Part shown: positions 1 to 5,543 of the stretch, piece by piece
Position numbering within the stretch: the stretch's first letter is position 1
Layout of the letters: each line of letters opens with the position of its first letter
Assembly: GCA_035536315.1 (NCBI GenBank)
Contig: DATLOJ010000006.1
Location: forward strand, 1 to 5,543
Length of the DNA stretch: 5,543 nucleotides
From: DATLOJ01 sp035536315
GTDB taxonomy: Bacteria; Actinomycetota; CADDZG01; JAHWKV01
Direction: 5' to 3'
The notes under the pieces: generated by a model
Seen by the model: only the letters and a program-made list of their open reading frames with translations
The model's database searches: none
What the model was told of the DNA's origin: nothing
Made by a program: the position numbers and the translations under genes

Positions 1-939
1 CCGTACGAGTTGGGTGTTCTCGAACACGGCGTGTTTCAGTCCTCGCCGCCGCACACCTGGCAGGCCTGGAGGCTCGCTCGCTATTTCGGAAGAGGTGACC
101 GCGGTTATCGGGTAGTAGGCCTGATCCGGCCCCCAGGCGCCCAGGGCGATGCGATTGCTGCGGTGACCGCGATGAGAATGTCCGAACGCGACATCGACCT
201 GATTGACTCGGTCCTTCCCGTCCCCGACGCGGTGGCAGCTCTGCGAGCTCGAAAACCCGAGGCCGTGATTGTCGCCGGGACACCGGTCGACCTCGAGCAA
301 GTCGTTGCTGCTCTGGGATCCGAAGGGACTTACGCGGGCCGTGGCCGCATCAAGAACGGATGGCGTCCGCAACTGGCGGGATTCGAAAGCACCTGGGGAG
401 CAAACGCTCCGGCCGGCACAGTCATCGCATCGGACTACGCAGTGGTTTGGAGGCATTCGCCGGGCGTGGTTGGTCCCGATCCGGTGCGCGAGGCAGCGGG
501 CAAGATTGAAACAAAAGACGGCTTCGCAACGCTCTTCGAGCTGAGGGGATACGAGGCAGCAAGGGTGCTCTTGGAGGGAGCGTCGCGAGCGGGAGCCGGG
601 TCCGGCCCCCTGGCTTCGGGAAAGCGCGGCGAGATCCGAGCCGGCATCGAGGCATTCGATCGCGTGAGGCTTGGCAGGCTTCCGGTGTCGTTCGGCCCGG
701 ACGATCGCGTGATTGCAGAGCGCGACCACATGGGCTTGTGGGCGGCGGTTGCGGACCCGTCTGCCGGCTCACTCTTTCAGCCCTTGATGAGAACCTTCAC
801 ATCAGACCTGGAACGCACGAATGTATTGGAGGAGGACTGGCCCTACTTCTTCGAGGGGGCAGTACCGGGGGCCGAAGCGCCGTTCTTCCACCAGTCGAGG
901 TTTGGAATCGTCACGGATAAGTCGGACGACCTCCACTGA
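1..939 (+). CDS. ABC transporter substrate-binding protein, Leu/Ile/Val-binding family (5' partial)
   Basis: The frame is open from the first base and ends at TGA 937-939, so this is a 312-residue C-terminal part; the true start, signal peptide and any lipobox lie outside the window. A TTG at position 10 is in frame but has no ribosome site and falls inside the fold, so it is not taken as the start. The fragment enters the first lobe (SPPHTWQAW at about residues 15-23 and the strand YRVVGLIRP at 36-44). It then has the second-lobe pattern of type-1 periplasmic binding proteins: PEAVIVAG at 86-93, GYEAARVLLEGASRAG at 183-198 and LPVSFGPDDR near 227-236. By family, such proteins capture a small ligand outside the membrane and deliver it to an ABC permease. 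The ligand cannot be told from sequence, and no permease or ATPase gene is in view. Family call good, substrate unknown. Confidence 0.75.
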   Translation, partial: PYELGVLEHGVFQSSPPHTWQAWRLARYFGRGDRGYRVVGLIRPPGAQGDAIAAVTAMRMSERDIDLIDSVLPVPDAVAALRARKPEAVIVAGTPVDLEQVVAALGSEGTYAGRGRIKNGWRPQLAGFESTWGANAPAGTVIASDYAVVWRHSPGVVGPDPVREAAGKIETKDGFATLFELRGYEAARVLLEGASRAGAGSGPLASGKRGEIRAGIEAFDRVRLGRLPVSFGPDDRVIAERDHMGLWAAVADPSAGSLFQPLMRTFTSDLERTNVLEEDWPYFFEGAVPGAEAPFFHQSRFGIVTDKSDDLH

Positions 940-962
940 CGGAACGCTCTCAGATCGCTATG

Positions 963-996
963 GGAGAAAAGTGGTTCCTGTGGCCACTTTCTCTCC
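963..996 (+). terminator. Stem-loop downstream of the substrate-binding protein gene, possible terminator
   Basis: The left arm GGAGAAAAGTGG (963-974) pairs with CCACTTTCTCTCC (984-996) through about 12 base pairs with one bulge and a nine-base loop. It starts 23 bases after the stop codon at 939. The A-rich left shoulder and T/C-rich right side are terminator-like, but there is no clean run of T after the stem, so it could instead act as an operator or mRNA-end stabiliser. Confidence 0.4.
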
Positions 997-1020
997 AAAG
1001 CGCACCGATTTGGGATGAAA

Positions 1021-1037
1021 ACGTGTGTACGGCACGT
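1021..1037. repeat. Short inverted repeat ACGTG-N7-CACGT upstream of clpC
   Basis: The arms ACGTG (1021-1025) and CACGT (1033-1037) are perfect inverted copies separated by seven bases; the right arm also begins the 6-base palindrome CACGTG (1033-1038). The spacing puts the two half-sites 12 bases apart centre to centre, close to one helical turn, as expected for a dimeric regulator. With only five-base arms it may be chance. Confidence 0.25.
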
Positions 1038-1081
1038 GGTTCCGACATAAGCAATTGAAGAATGGGTATGTTGGATTCTGC

Positions 1082-1104
1082 CGTTAGGGGCGCCTAAGTT
1101 AACG
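1082..1104. promoter_or_regulatory. Nested inverted repeats at the clpC -35 position, candidate operator
   Basis: Two inverted repeats are nested: the outer pair is CGTTA (1082-1086) and TAACG (1100-1104), the inner pair TTAGG (1084-1088) and CCTAA (1093-1097). The block covers the position where a -35 box would lie for the TATAAT at 1118-1123. This fits a regulator binding at the promoter. The sequence does not match the CtsR repeat or the HspR HAIR inverted repeat, and the CGC/GCG half-sites expected of a ClgR site are not cleanly present. Which factor binds, if any, is unknown. Confidence 0.35.
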
Positions 1105-1123
1105 AAAATGCCGGGCCTATAAT
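1095..1123 (+). promoter_or_regulatory. Probable housekeeping-sigma promoter of clpC
   Basis: A perfect -10 hexamer TATAAT lies at 1118-1123. The hexamer 17 bases upstream (TAAGTT, 1095-1100) is a poor match to TTGACA, and TTAACG at 1099-1104 would leave only a 13-base spacer. Transcription would start near 1130, giving a short leader before the clpC start. A strong -10 with a weak -35 suits an activator-dependent promoter or the relaxed -35 requirement of actinobacteria. Confidence 0.5.
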
Positions 1124-1137
1124 GGCCAAGAAGCCCG
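1112..1137. repeat. Inverted repeats bracketing the -10 box
   Basis: CGGGC (1112-1116) and GCCCG (1133-1137) are inverted copies enclosing the -10 element, and GGCC occurs directly on both sides of TATAAT (1114-1117 and 1124-1127), forming a symmetric GGCC-TATAAT-GGCC. A protein bound here would cover the -10 box. A second weak pairing, GCCC (1133-1136) with GGGC (1145-1148), could form a small leader hairpin just before the Shine-Dalgarno. Confidence 0.25.
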
Positions 1138-1149
1138 TAAGTGTGGGCC

Positions 1150-1154
1150 GGAGG
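1150..1154 (+). promoter_or_regulatory. Shine-Dalgarno GGAGG of clpC
   Basis: GGAGG is three bases from ATG 1158 (too close), nine from ATG 1164 (optimal) and 21 from ATG 1176 (too far). The family start at 1176 has its own, weaker site, GGGAG at 1166-1170, with a five-base spacer. The leader therefore offers two plausible initiation points four codons apart. Confidence 0.6.
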
Positions 1155-1175
1155 TAAATGCACATGGGAGCCTCA

Positions 1176-3704
1176 ATGTTCGAGCGCTTCACCGACAGGG
1201 CGAGGCGCGTTGTCGTTCTTGCCCAGGAAGAAGCCCGTCTTCTCAACCATCAATACATCGGAACGGAGCACATCCTTCTAGGCCTGATCTCCGAAGGGGA
1301 GGGAGTGGCAGCCAAGGCTCTCGAGTCGCTGGGCGTTTCTCTCGATGCGGTTCGGATGCAAGTCGAAGAGATGATCGGCACGGGCCAGACCACCATCCAG
1401 GGCCACATTCCGTTCACACCCAGAGCGAAGAAAGTTCTGGAGCTATCACTGCGCGAAGCGTTGCAGCTCGGCCACAACTACATCGGCACCGAGCACATCC
1501 TTCTCGGCCTCATAAGAGAGGGCGAGGGTGTTGCGGCGCAGGTCCTTCAAAAGCTCGGTGCGGACCTGGGACGCGTCCGCCAGCAGGTCATTCAACTGCT
1601 GTCCGGTTCATCTTCGGCCCCCGAAAGGGCCCTCGGCGAATCGGCGGGGCCGGGCGGATCGCCAATCCTTGACCAGTTCGGCAGGAGCCTGACCGCTCTA
1701 GCCGCGGCCAACAAGCTCGACCCGACTATCGGTAGAGAAAAAGAGATCGAACGCGTGATGCAGGTGCTGTCTCGCCGGACCAAGAACAACCCGGTTCTGA
1801 TCGGCGAGCCCGGGGTCGGAAAGACGGCGATAGTCGAGGGTCTGGCATCGCGCATAGTCGCAGGCGACGTTCCGGAGACTTTGAAGGGCAAGCAGATCTA
1901 CACGCTCGACCTCGGTGCACTCGTCGCCGGCTCCCGTTACCGCGGAGATTTCGAGGAGCGCCTGAAGAAGGTCTTGAAGGAGATTCGCACGCGTGGCGAC
2001 ATTGTTCTTTTCATCGACGAGCTGCACACGCTCGTGGGGGCCGGAGCGGCTGAGGGAGCGATCGATGCTGCTTCTATCCTGAAGCCCATGCTTGCTCGCG
2101 GTGAGCTTCAGACAATCGGAGCTACCACTCTCGAGGAGTACCGCAAGCATCTCGAGAAGGACGCTGCGTTGGAGCGTCGTTTCCAGCCGATCGTCGTTCC
2201 CGAACCGACCGTCGCACAGACGATCGAAATCCTCAAGGGCCTTCGTTCACATTACGAGGCTCACCACCGGGTTCAGATCCTCGACCAGGCCCTCGTTGCT
2301 GCTGCGAACCTGGCGGACCGTTACATCTCGGACCGGTTCCTCCCGGACAAGGCGATCGACCTCATCGACGAGGCAGGCTCGCGTCTTTGGATTCGTCGCA
2401 TGACGGTTCCTCCAGAGGTAAAAGAGCTGGAGCAGCGGGTCGCCGAACTACGCGTGGCAAAGGAAGAGGCCACCAAGGCTGAGCGGTACGACGAAGCAGC
2501 GCGTGTCCGAGACGAGATCAGATCTCTTGAGACCGATCGTGAGCTTCGCATGGCGCAGTGGGAAGACCAGGAGGGTCAGGTACTTGCCGAGGTCGGCGAG
2601 GAGGAAATCGCGGAAGTGCTCTCGGTTTGGACCGGCATCCCCGTATACAAGCTGACCGAGGAAGAGACCGAGAAGCTGATCCGCATGGAGGACGAGCTGC
2701 ACAAGCGAATCGTCGACCAGTCGGATGCCGTGCACTCGGTTTCGCAAGCGATCAGAAGGACGCGCGCCGGACTCAAGGACCCCAAGCGTCCGAGCGGATC
2801 ATTCATATTCCTGGGCCCCTCCGGTGTGGGAAAGACCGAGCTTTCGAAAACGCTTGCCGAGTTCCTGTTCGGCGACGAAGACGCGTTGATCCAGCTCGAC
2901 ATGAGTGAGTACATGGAGAAGCACACCGTCAGCCGGTTGATTGGCTCACCTCCCGGATATGTCGGTTACGAAGAGGGCGGACAGCTGACCGAAGCGGTTC
3001 GTCGCAGGCCGTTCTCCGTCGTTTTGTTCGACGAAATCGAAAAGGCTCACAACGATGTGTTCAACACACTTCTGCAGATCCTGGAGGACGGAAGACTCAC
3101 GGACTCGCAGGGGCACACCGTCGACTTCAAAAACACCGTAATCATCATGACGTCCAACCTTGGAACGGCGAACCTGCGCAAGGCCGGGCTTGGGTTCTCG
3201 CAGGACAGCAAAGAAGTCAGCTACGACCGCATGAAGGAAAAGGTCATGCAGGAGCTGAAGAAGGCATTTCGGCCCGAGTTCCTGAACAGAGTCGATGACG
3301 TGATCGTCTTCAAGGAACTGTCGAGAGAGGACGTTCGCCAAATCGTCGACTTGATGTTCCGCAGGGTCAAGGAGCAACTGCAGAGCCTCGACGTTGAGAT
3401 TGTTCTGACGGACGCCGCCAAGGATCACCTGGCAGAGGAGGGTTACGACCCAACTCTGGGTGCAAGGCCTCTGCGCCGTGCAATCCAGCGCCTGGTCGAG
3501 GACCCGCTGTCCGAGAAGATTCTGTGGAAGGAGTTCTCGGCGGGTCAGCGCATCGTCATCGATGTCGAGGCCGATCCCGAAAAAGAAGGCAAGGGAAAGA
3601 TCTCGTTCACCGCATCGGGTGGCGAGGTTCGCAAGCCGGCGGACACGGATGCCGAGCCCGAGCCGGAGCTGGCCGGAACCGGAACAGGCTCGAAGGAAAG
3701 TTAA
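1176..3704 (+). CDS. clpC: ATP-dependent Clp protease ATP-binding subunit ClpC (AAA+ unfoldase)
   Basis: This is a full-length class I Clp/Hsp100 unfoldase, 842 residues from the ATG at 1176. That start gives the MFERFTDRARRVV beginning usual in the family; ATG 1164 or 1158 would add four or six residues. By family it forms a cytosolic hexamer that unfolds proteins and feeds them to ClpP. Visible in order: two N-domain repeats (about 1-144, each with YIGTEHILLGLI); first AAA+ module with Walker A GEPGVGKT (210-217), Walker B VLFIDELH (277-284) and ALERRF arginine finger; a short middle domain with a UVR-type helix pair (429-454); second module with Walker A GPSGVGKT (547-554), pore loop GYVG (594-597), Walker B VVLFDEIEKAH (615-625), FRPEFLNR (698-705) and sensor-2 GARPLRR (762-768). 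GLGF at 671-674 is the ClpP-contact loop, which separates it from ClpB. The tail is acidic and variable. Oddities: D514 where the family has Gly (VGQ motif), and W405 in the RIRRMT segment. Confidence 0.97.
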   Translation: MFERFTDRARRVVVLAQEEARLLNHQYIGTEHILLGLISEGEGVAAKALESLGVSLDAVRMQVEEMIGTGQTTIQGHIPFTPRAKKVLELSLREALQLGHNYIGTEHILLGLIREGEGVAAQVLQKLGADLGRVRQQVIQLLSGSSSAPERALGESAGPGGSPILDQFGRSLTALAAANKLDPTIGREKEIERVMQVLSRRTKNNPVLIGEPGVGKTAIVEGLASRIVAGDVPETLKGKQIYTLDLGALVAGSRYRGDFEERLKKVLKEIRTRGDIVLFIDELHTLVGAGAAEGAIDAASILKPMLARGELQTIGATTLEEYRKHLEKDAALERRFQPIVVPEPTVAQTIEILKGLRSHYEAHHRVQILDQALVAAANLADRYISDRFLPDKAIDLIDEAGSRLWIRRMTVPPEVKELEQRVAELRVAKEEATKAERYDEAARVRDEIRSLETDRELRMAQWEDQEGQVLAEVGEEEIAEVLSVWTGIPVYKLTEEETEKLIRMEDELHKRIVDQSDAVHSVSQAIRRTRAGLKDPKRPSGSFIFLGPSGVGKTELSKTLAEFLFGDEDALIQLDMSEYMEKHTVSRLIGSPPGYVGYEEGGQLTEAVRRRPFSVVLFDEIEKAHNDVFNTLLQILEDGRLTDSQGHTVDFKNTVIIMTSNLGTANLRKAGLGFSQDSKEVSYDRMKEKVMQELKKAFRPEFLNRVDDVIVFKELSREDVRQIVDLMFRRVKEQLQSLDVEIVLTDAAKDHLAEEGYDPTLGARPLRRAIQRLVEDPLSEKILWKEFSAGQRIVIDVEADPEKEGKGKISFTASGGEVRKPADTDAEPEPELAGTGTGSKES

Positions 3705-3732
3705 CCTCCGTCTTACCGATTCACTGGTAGGT

Positions 3733-3739
3733 AGGAAAG
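3733..3739 (+). promoter_or_regulatory. Weak ribosome binding site of the phosphotransferase gene
   Basis: AGGAAAG ends ten bases before the GTG at 3750. It is the only purine-rich stretch in the 45-base gap after clpC and supports that GTG as the start. The gap holds only a four-base-pair TACC/GGTA hairpin and no T-run, so transcription may continue from clpC. Confidence 0.45.
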
Positions 3740-3749
3740 AGTCCTTAGC

Positions 3750-4817
3750 GTGCCACTCGATCAGAATTCCGCGCAGCCCGATATCGAAGCTCAACTTGTT
3801 GATCAAGAGTCGCTTGCGCAATACCTGAACGAACATCTCGGTGAAGGTGAGTTGTCGATTCAGCGGCACTCTGCGGGGCACTCCAACGAGACTTTCTTTC
3901 TGAAGAAGGGGGGCCGGGACCTCGTCCTTCGAAGGCCCCCGTTAGCGGTTTACCTGCCAACCGCCCACGATGTCCTTCGCGAGTACCGGGTTCTGAGTGC
4001 CCTTCAGAGCACCAAAGTGCGCGTCCCGCGAACGGTCCTGTCCTGCGAGGACGAGTCGGTGATTGGTGCCCCCTTTTATTTGATGGAGAAAGTCGAAGGA
4101 CCGGTCCTGCGGTCCGAGCTTCCTGAGGAGCTTCGGACGTCTAGAAGTGAGATTGGCCGGGAACTTGTTAACGCGCTGGCCGAGTTGCACGCCGTAGATT
4201 ACGAACAGGTCGGACTCGGGGGCCTGGGGAAGGCGGCCGGATATCTCGAACGTCAAATCAAGAGATGGACCGGCCAGCTCGACCTTGCAACTTCGATCAC
4301 CTCTACATCGCGCGAAGTTCCACAGATGTGGGAAGTGCGCCACTGGCTCGCTGCAAACGTTCCGGAGTCGAGCCGATCGACGATCGTGCACGGCGATTAC
4401 AAGCTCGACAACGTCGTTTATGGAGCAACTTCGCCCGCGAGGCTGGTCGCGATCCTCGACTGGGAGATGTGCACGTTGGGAGATCCGCTGGCGGATCTCG
4501 GCTGGATGATCTCGTTCTGGCGCGAGGCAGGCGACCAGGAGGACCCGGTGTTCCAGGGTTTGTCGTCGGTGACAGCTGCTCAGGGTTTCTCGACGCGTGC
4601 CGAGCTCGTTCAGCTCTACGAGGAGCTGACGGGAACTCAGACGGAAAGCCTCACCTGGTACGTGGTGCTGGCTGTGTGGAAGCTTGCATGCCTGCTGGAG
4701 GGCTCGTACGGACGCCACCTGCTTGGAACGACCGACGATCCTTTCTTCGCACAGCTGGAGCAAGGAGTGCCTGCCCTGGCCCGGCGCGCGCTGCAGGTCG
4801 CCGAGGGGGGAGTGTGA
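3750..4817 (+). CDS. Phosphotransferase family protein (APH fold, ACAD10/11 N-terminal-like kinase)
   Basis: This is a 355-residue protein starting at GTG 3750, a usual length for the family. It has the aminoglycoside-phosphotransferase/choline-kinase fold. The N-lobe contains SAGHSNETFFL (41-51, nucleotide loop), LVLRRPP (58-64), REYRVLSAL (77-85) and the linker GAPFYLMEKVEGPVL (106-120). The C-lobe contains the catalytic loop HGDYKLDN (214-221; D216 the likely base, N221 a metal ligand), DWEMCTLGDPLADLGW (237-252; D237 the second metal ligand) and a helical tail. The LRRPP and DWEMCTLGDPLADLGW patterns place it with the ACAD10/11-type kinases rather than antibiotic-resistance enzymes. Relatives with known function (LvaA of the Pseudomonas putida levulinate pathway, animal ACAD10/11) phosphorylate the 4-hydroxyl of hydroxyacyl-CoA. 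That substrate is an inference here. It lies 45 bases after clpC and overlaps the HAD gene by four bases, so the latter pair is probably translated together. Confidence 0.88.
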   Translation: MPLDQNSAQPDIEAQLVDQESLAQYLNEHLGEGELSIQRHSAGHSNETFFLKKGGRDLVLRRPPLAVYLPTAHDVLREYRVLSALQSTKVRVPRTVLSCEDESVIGAPFYLMEKVEGPVLRSELPEELRTSRSEIGRELVNALAELHAVDYEQVGLGGLGKAAGYLERQIKRWTGQLDLATSITSTSREVPQMWEVRHWLAANVPESSRSTIVHGDYKLDNVVYGATSPARLVAILDWEMCTLGDPLADLGWMISFWREAGDQEDPVFQGLSSVTAAQGFSTRAELVQLYEELTGTQTESLTWYVVLAVWKLACLLEGSYGRHLLGTTDDPFFAQLEQGVPALARRALQVAEGGV

Positions 4818-5452
4818 GCGAGATCAAAGGATTGATCGTCGACTTCGGCGGCGTGCTGACAACGTCGGTGTTCGATTCGTTCCGCGCGTTCTGCATCGAG
4901 AACGAGCTCGATATCGAAATTCTGAAAGCCGTCCTGCGCGGCGCCTTCGAAAGTTCGGAGCCAGAAGCAGAGAACTGGGTACACAAGATGGAGACGGGCC
5001 AGATCACCGCGGACGAGTTCAACAAGCTTCTTGCTGAGGGTCTCTCGGCCGGCCGCGAGAAGCCCATCGACGCGGAAGGCCTGAAAGACCGGCTGTTCGC
5101 CAACTGCAAAGCCGAGCCGGAGATGTTCGACCTGCTTCGTGAGGCAAGGGGGGCCGGAGTCAAGACCGCGCTGTTGTCGAACTCTTGGGGCGGAGACGGT
5201 TATCCGCGAGACTCGTTCGAGGAGCTCTTCGACGCCGTTGTGATCTCCGGCGAAGAAGGATTTCGCAAACCTCAGCCTGAGATTTACCGCCTGGCGGCGG
5301 AGCGGTTGGACCTTACTCCCGAGGAGTGCGTTTTTGTCGACGACTTCGAGGTGAACACGAAGGGGGCCGAGGCCGTCGGCATGCAAACCATTCACCACAC
5401 CTCGGTCGACAAGACGGTAGGGCAGGTAAAGAAGCTGATATCGAGATCATGA
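4814..5452 (+). CDS. HAD-superfamily (subfamily IA) hydrolase-like protein with DFGG motif I
   Basis: This is a 212-residue protein starting at GTG 4814, inside the GTGA shared with the upstream stop, with GAGGGGGG at 4803-4810 as ribosome site. The frame is open further upstream to 4265, but that part is an Arg-rich shadow of the kinase gene, and the fold begins right at IKGLIVDFGGVLT. HAD motifs: I, D10 (nucleophile) in DFGG; II, S122 in LLSNS; III, K152 in FRKPQPEIY; IV, D176/D177 in VFVDDFEVN. Residues about 16-85 form a small helical cap, as in subfamily IA. Position 12 is Gly where canonical phosphatases have the acid/base Asp, so ordinary phosphatase activity is uncertain. DFGGVLT is the variant seen in HAD proteins resembling the N-terminal domains of ACAD10 and epoxide hydrolase. 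Coupling to the kinase gene suggests a shared pathway, perhaps acting on its phosphorylated product. Specific substrate unknown. Confidence 0.85.
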   Translation: MSEIKGLIVDFGGVLTTSVFDSFRAFCIENELDIEILKAVLRGAFESSEPEAENWVHKMETGQITADEFNKLLAEGLSAGREKPIDAEGLKDRLFANCKAEPEMFDLLREARGAGVKTALLSNSWGGDGYPRDSFEELFDAVVISGEEGFRKPQPEIYRLAAERLDLTPEECVFVDDFEVNTKGAEAVGMQTIHHTSVDKTVGQVKKLISRS

Positions 5453-5478
5453 ACCCTTAGGTCGGACCACTCGCCCGG

Positions 5479-5543
5479 CTAAGGCGGACTCCGGCCCCCA
5501 TTTACTTTGAAGGCATCCCAGCTGCTGGCCCGCTCGATCTTGA
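5479..5543 (-). CDS. Possible 3' end of a convergent gene (partial, hypothetical)
   Basis: On the minus strand a frame enters from the right edge, reads about 20 residues including ERASSWDAFKVNGG, and stops at TAG (5481-5479). Codon third positions are mostly G or C, as in the real genes here. It would converge on the HAD gene with a 26-base gap. Twenty residues are too few to assign a family; it may equally be noncoding. Confidence 0.25.
   Translation of the reverse strand, partial: KIERASSWDAFKVNGGRSPP

Noticed and set aside
1266..1504. Direct repeat GAGCACATCCTTCT at 1266-1279 and 1491-1504
   Set aside because: The copies are 225 bases (75 codons) apart and encode the conserved EHILL of the two ClpC N-domain repeats, so this is protein-level duplication, not a mobile or regulatory repeat.
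3714..3729. TACC/GGTA hairpin and GGTAGGTAGG repeat in the clpC-kinase gap
   Set aside because: A four-base-pair stem with no T-run is too weak to call a terminator, and the repeat has only two units.
2946..3881. 311-residue minus-strand open frame opposite the end of clpC
   Set aside because: It lies antisense to the conserved second AAA+ module and runs into the kinase gene. It shows no recognisable domain, and long antisense frames are expected in GC-rich coding DNA.
3942..4763. 273-residue minus-strand open frame opposite the kinase gene
   Set aside because: The plus strand has a complete kinase motif set over the same bases; the minus-strand protein has no family pattern.
4265..4813. 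N-terminal extension of the HAD gene to an ATG at 4265
   Set aside because: The added 183 residues overlap the kinase gene in another frame and are Arg/Ser/Cys-rich without a domain. The GTG at 4814 has a good ribosome site and matches where the HAD fold begins.
3750..4817. Aminoglycoside resistance gene
   Set aside because: The fold is shared, but the LRRPP and DWEMCTLGDPLADLGW patterns belong to the ACAD10/11-like kinase branch, and nothing nearby suggests a resistance cassette or mobile element.
4637..5398. 253-residue minus-strand open frame opposite the HAD gene
   Set aside because: All four HAD motifs are on the plus strand; the antisense product shows no domain.

Overview
The window looks like chromosomal DNA of a GC-rich, probably deep-branching actinobacterium (Actinomycetota). 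The main evidence is the ClpC-type unfoldase in the centre. Its N-terminal domain, first AAA+ module, GLGF ClpP-contact loop and C-terminal end closely follow actinobacterial ClpC1. Its second AAA+ module keeps the DMSEYMEKHTVSRLIGSPPG form shared with cyanobacterial and Firmicute ClpC, rather than the derived mycobacterial form. GC-rich third positions and GTG starts agree with this, but the exact lineage cannot be fixed from sequence reading alone.

Layout: (1) Bases 1-939 are the C-terminal three quarters or so of a type-1 periplasmic substrate-binding protein (Leu/Ile/Val-binding family), cut by the left edge. (2) Bases 940-1175 are intergenic. They hold a terminator-like stem-loop, several short inverted repeats, a perfect TATAAT -10 element and a Shine-Dalgarno: the likely control region of clpC. 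(3) Bases 1176-3704 encode ClpC. (4) After a 45-base gap with no convincing terminator, 3750-4817 encode a phosphotransferase of the APH/ACAD10-11-N type. (5) This overlaps by four bases (GTGA) with 4814-5452, a HAD-superfamily protein whose first motif is DFGG rather than DxDG. (6) The last 91 bases hold no complete gene; a minus-strand frame may be the 3' end of a convergent gene.

ClpC should work with ClpP as the ATP-driven unfoldase of regulated proteolysis. The two downstream genes are tightly coupled and carry the same two domains (HAD and APH kinase) that precede the acyl-CoA dehydrogenase domain in animal ACAD10. In that family, and in the bacterial levulinate pathway (LvaA), the APH-like kinase phosphorylates 4-hydroxyacyl-CoA. 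A split HAD/APH module for hydroxy-acid catabolism is therefore the most interesting hypothesis here, though no dehydrogenase gene is visible in the window. No CRISPR, tRNA, rRNA, transposon or phage signal was seen.
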